This document shows positions 5,897 to 7,089 of a stretch of DNA of 7,089 bases, piece after piece. The notes beneath the pieces are model-generated. The model was given only the letters and a program-made list of their open reading frames with translations, made no database searches and was not told the DNA's origin. Made by a program: the position numbers and the translations under genes. Source of the DNA: JAICLL01 sp035252155 (GTDB lineage Bacteria; Planctomycetota; Planctomycetia; Pirellulales; JAICIG01); the NCBI GenBank assembly GCA_035252155.1, contig DATFDL010000407.1, forward strand, positions 1 to 7,089, written 5' to 3'. Every line of letters starts with the position of its first letter. Position 1 is the first letter of the stretch.

Positions 5897-6712
5897 TTAT
5901 CCGATGTCGCACCGCGCCTCCTGGCGTTGCGAGATCGCTCCAAGGTCGTATTCGCCGAATGTTCCGACGTAGAACCCAAACTCATACACCGGCCGCATTC
6001 CCTCGGCGAAGGCGAGGTTATTCAAGTAACTCATCGCCACATCGCCCGGCGCTTCGTCCAACCCGCAGCCCAAGGCGAGATGAATGTGGTCAGCAAGGAT
6101 CTGACCATTGCCCATAAGGTGCCCCTTCTTGTCCGCAGCCGCGACGATCATTGAGCGGCGTCGCTTAAGCACATTTCCGCGAATCTCTACGTCGCGTCGG
6201 CAACTCACGAGCACCACATGCAGGTTATAACAATATTGGGCGTGAGCGCTGGTGCGCGGGGCGGTGAGGCGGTCATACTCCCCCCTGATCTCTAACTCTT
6301 CGATTCCCGCCTGCACGCGTGCATCGGCCATGCGATGGTGCGCCGTCTGCGCTTCAATGTATTGCCGCACGGTGTCGCAGTTCACGGAGCCAAGGCTGCG
6401 CAGGCCATAGTTGCGGTGGAAAGCTTTGGGAAGCCTCTTGCGCACAAGGTGCTGTAGCCGCCCCTTGATGCTCCGAACGGCGGCGGGCGGCGCCGTCTCG
6501 GGCCGTGTGCTGATCAGAAATTGGCTCACTCCCGCGCGCGGCGAGAAATGCTCCAGCACTCGCACGCCGTCCGCCTCCGTGGCGGCACGCAGTTCGTCGA
6601 GCCACGCCGATTCGGGCGGCGGCGCGGATAACCAGAACACCGCCAACGACCAGTTGAGTTGGTACGCCGATTTGCAATTGGCGGCTGTATAAATCGGCTC
6701 AGGGGCGGGCAT
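5897..6712 (-). CDS. REP-associated Y1 transposase-like protein (RAYT) with two tandem Y1-type domains
   Basis: This 271-residue protein resembles the IS200/IS605 TnpA and RAYT families, which cut and rejoin single-stranded DNA at hairpins using an HUH motif and one tyrosine. The N-terminal half (about 15-130) follows the Y1 fold: AYQLNWSLAVFW, VRVLEHF, a KGR at 83-85, LRSLGSV, and TVRQYIEAQ with Tyr118, which matches the catalytic Tyr127 of IS608 TnpA (VVKQYIENQ). Its HUH position reads GVSQFLIS, so both histidines are missing. The C-terminal half (about 158-260) starts the fold again (CYNLHVVLVS), carries ILADHIHLAL with His209 and His211, and reaches FGFYVGTFGEYDLG, but ends before a tyrosine helix. 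I infer a fused pseudo-dimer with one composite active site. It sits between two copies of a palindromic element, as RAYT genes do between their REPs. No accessory TnpB or passenger gene is seen. Confidence 0.88.
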   Translation of the reverse strand: MPAPEPIYTAANCKSAYQLNWSLAVFWLSAPPPESAWLDELRAATEADGVRVLEHFSPRAGVSQFLISTRPETAPPAAVRSIKGRLQHLVRKRLPKAFHRNYGLRSLGSVNCDTVRQYIEAQTAHHRMADARVQAGIEELEIRGEYDRLTAPRTSAHAQYCYNLHVVLVSCRRDVEIRGNVLKRRRSMIVAAADKKGHLMGNGQILADHIHLALGCGLDEAPGDVAMSYLNNLAFAEGMRPVYEFGFYVGTFGEYDLGAISQRQEARCDIG

Positions 6713-6739
6713 GGCGATATCTCAGGCGAGATGAAGCTG

Positions 6740-6768
6740 ATTGTGGGGCCTTTGCGCGGCGGAATCAA
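6740..6768 (-). promoter_or_regulatory. Candidate promoter of the transposase-like gene
   Basis: On the minus strand TTGATT (6768-6763) and CACAAT (6745-6740) are 17 bases apart, each matching four of six bases of the sigma-70 consensus, and would start transcription about 20 bases before the ATG at 6712. With such weak boxes in GC-rich DNA, chance is a real alternative. Confidence 0.22.
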
Positions 6769-6819
6769 TGGGCGCCGAATTGCGCAGCGAGGCCATTCGG
6801 AGAGGAGACGATTGATCGG

Positions 6820-7021
6820 GCCCGCCACGACTCCGAGCTTGTCTCGGTCGGGCGATGATTGAACGCTAGACGGCCCGTTTCTTCAAAAAACCCGTTCGTT
6901 TTCCGCACGGCCCGCCGCTTCGCGGCGGACCGTGCGGAAAAACGATAAAAGACAAGGTTAAGGCCGCGTTTCTAGCGTTCAATCATCGCCCCACCGGTAC
7001 GAGGCCGGGATGGTGGCGGGC
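6820..7021. repeat. Palindromic element, right copy (REP/BIME- or MITE-like)
   Basis: This is the second copy of the 5656-5855 element, in the same orientation. The outermost GCCCGCCA (6820-6827) and TGGCGGGC (7014-7021) are perfect inverted repeats. The inner 20-base arms (6850-6869 and 6972-6991) also pair perfectly. The inner segment is again 102 bases and contains a hairpin of about 22 bp (6896-6918 with 6922-6945, TTC loop) with one C-A mismatch and one bulged A. The arms are nearly identical to the left copy; the inner hairpin differs in sequence but keeps its pairing. I see no target-site duplication around either copy. Confidence 0.85.
6896..6945. repeat. Imperfect 22-bp hairpin inside the right palindromic element
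   Basis: The stem is built from TTTTCCGCACGG and its complement, with GCGGCGG next to the TTC loop, one C-A mismatch (6911 with 6929) and a bulged A at 6942. The loop and flanking bases (CCGC-TTC-GCGG) are the reverse complement of those in the left copy (CCGC-GAA-GCGG). Confidence 0.85.
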
Positions 7022-7027
7022 ACAACG

Positions 7028-7089
7028 CTACGCCGGAGCAATCGGCATCCTCGGCGGGGCGGTGGACCACATCAGGGCGACTTCGTCGG
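7028..7089 (-). CDS. Possible C-terminal end of a leftward gene cut by the window edge
   Basis: On the minus strand a frame enters from the right edge and reads DEVALMWSTAPPRMPIAPA before a TAG at 7030-7028, seven bases outside the palindromic element. The plus strand reads an equally open AGAIGILGGAVDHIRATSS over the same bases. With 62 bases visible, neither can be assigned; a gene end here is only a possibility. Confidence 0.2.
   Translation of the reverse strand, partial: DEVALMWSTAPPRMPIAPA

Noticed and set aside
5623..6154. Plus-strand open frames running through the left palindromic element into the transposase-like gene
   Set aside because: They translate a palindrome and the antisense of a recognised Y1-type gene, so coding is very unlikely.

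Overview
The window is GC-rich, gene-dense bacterial DNA that fits a planctomycete, most likely of the Pirellulales type. This assignment is an inference from several signs: a long-form CbiX chelatase, a large Prc/Tsp protease, a small protein with 24-residue leucine-rich repeats ending in an ALPNC-type tail, spacers with GGGTTCA heptads, and a REP-associated transposase-like gene. No rRNA, tRNA or CRISPR array is visible.

Layout from left to right: a two-domain sirohydrochlorin chelatase (cbiX, 122-904, +), whose last codons run into a short inverted-repeat element built of GGGTTCA heptads (872-1013); an exported C-terminal processing protease (prc, 1119-3296, +); a small leucine-rich-repeat protein (3525-3872, +) whose probable signal peptide lies just upstream in another reading frame (3386 onward), so the gene looks frameshifted; about 800 bases with no convincing gene but several hairpins (3873-4669); a GIY-YIG nuclease-fold protein with a C-terminal DUF4357-like domain (4670-5581, +); and a Y1/HUH transposase-like gene (5897-6712, -) lying between two copies of a ~200-bp palindromic element (5656-5855 and 6820-7021).

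The genes do not form one pathway. cbiX is a tetrapyrrole enzyme, prc is an envelope protease, and the rest is accessory. The part most worth attention is the right end. The transposase-like protein appears to be two Y1 domains in tandem. The first keeps the catalytic tyrosine but has lost the HUH histidines; the second keeps HIH but lacks the tyrosine helix. One composite active site is therefore possible. The two flanking palindromes share their arms and spacing but differ inside, with paired base changes that preserve the stems. This is what one expects of a RAYT and its REP/BIME-like substrates.
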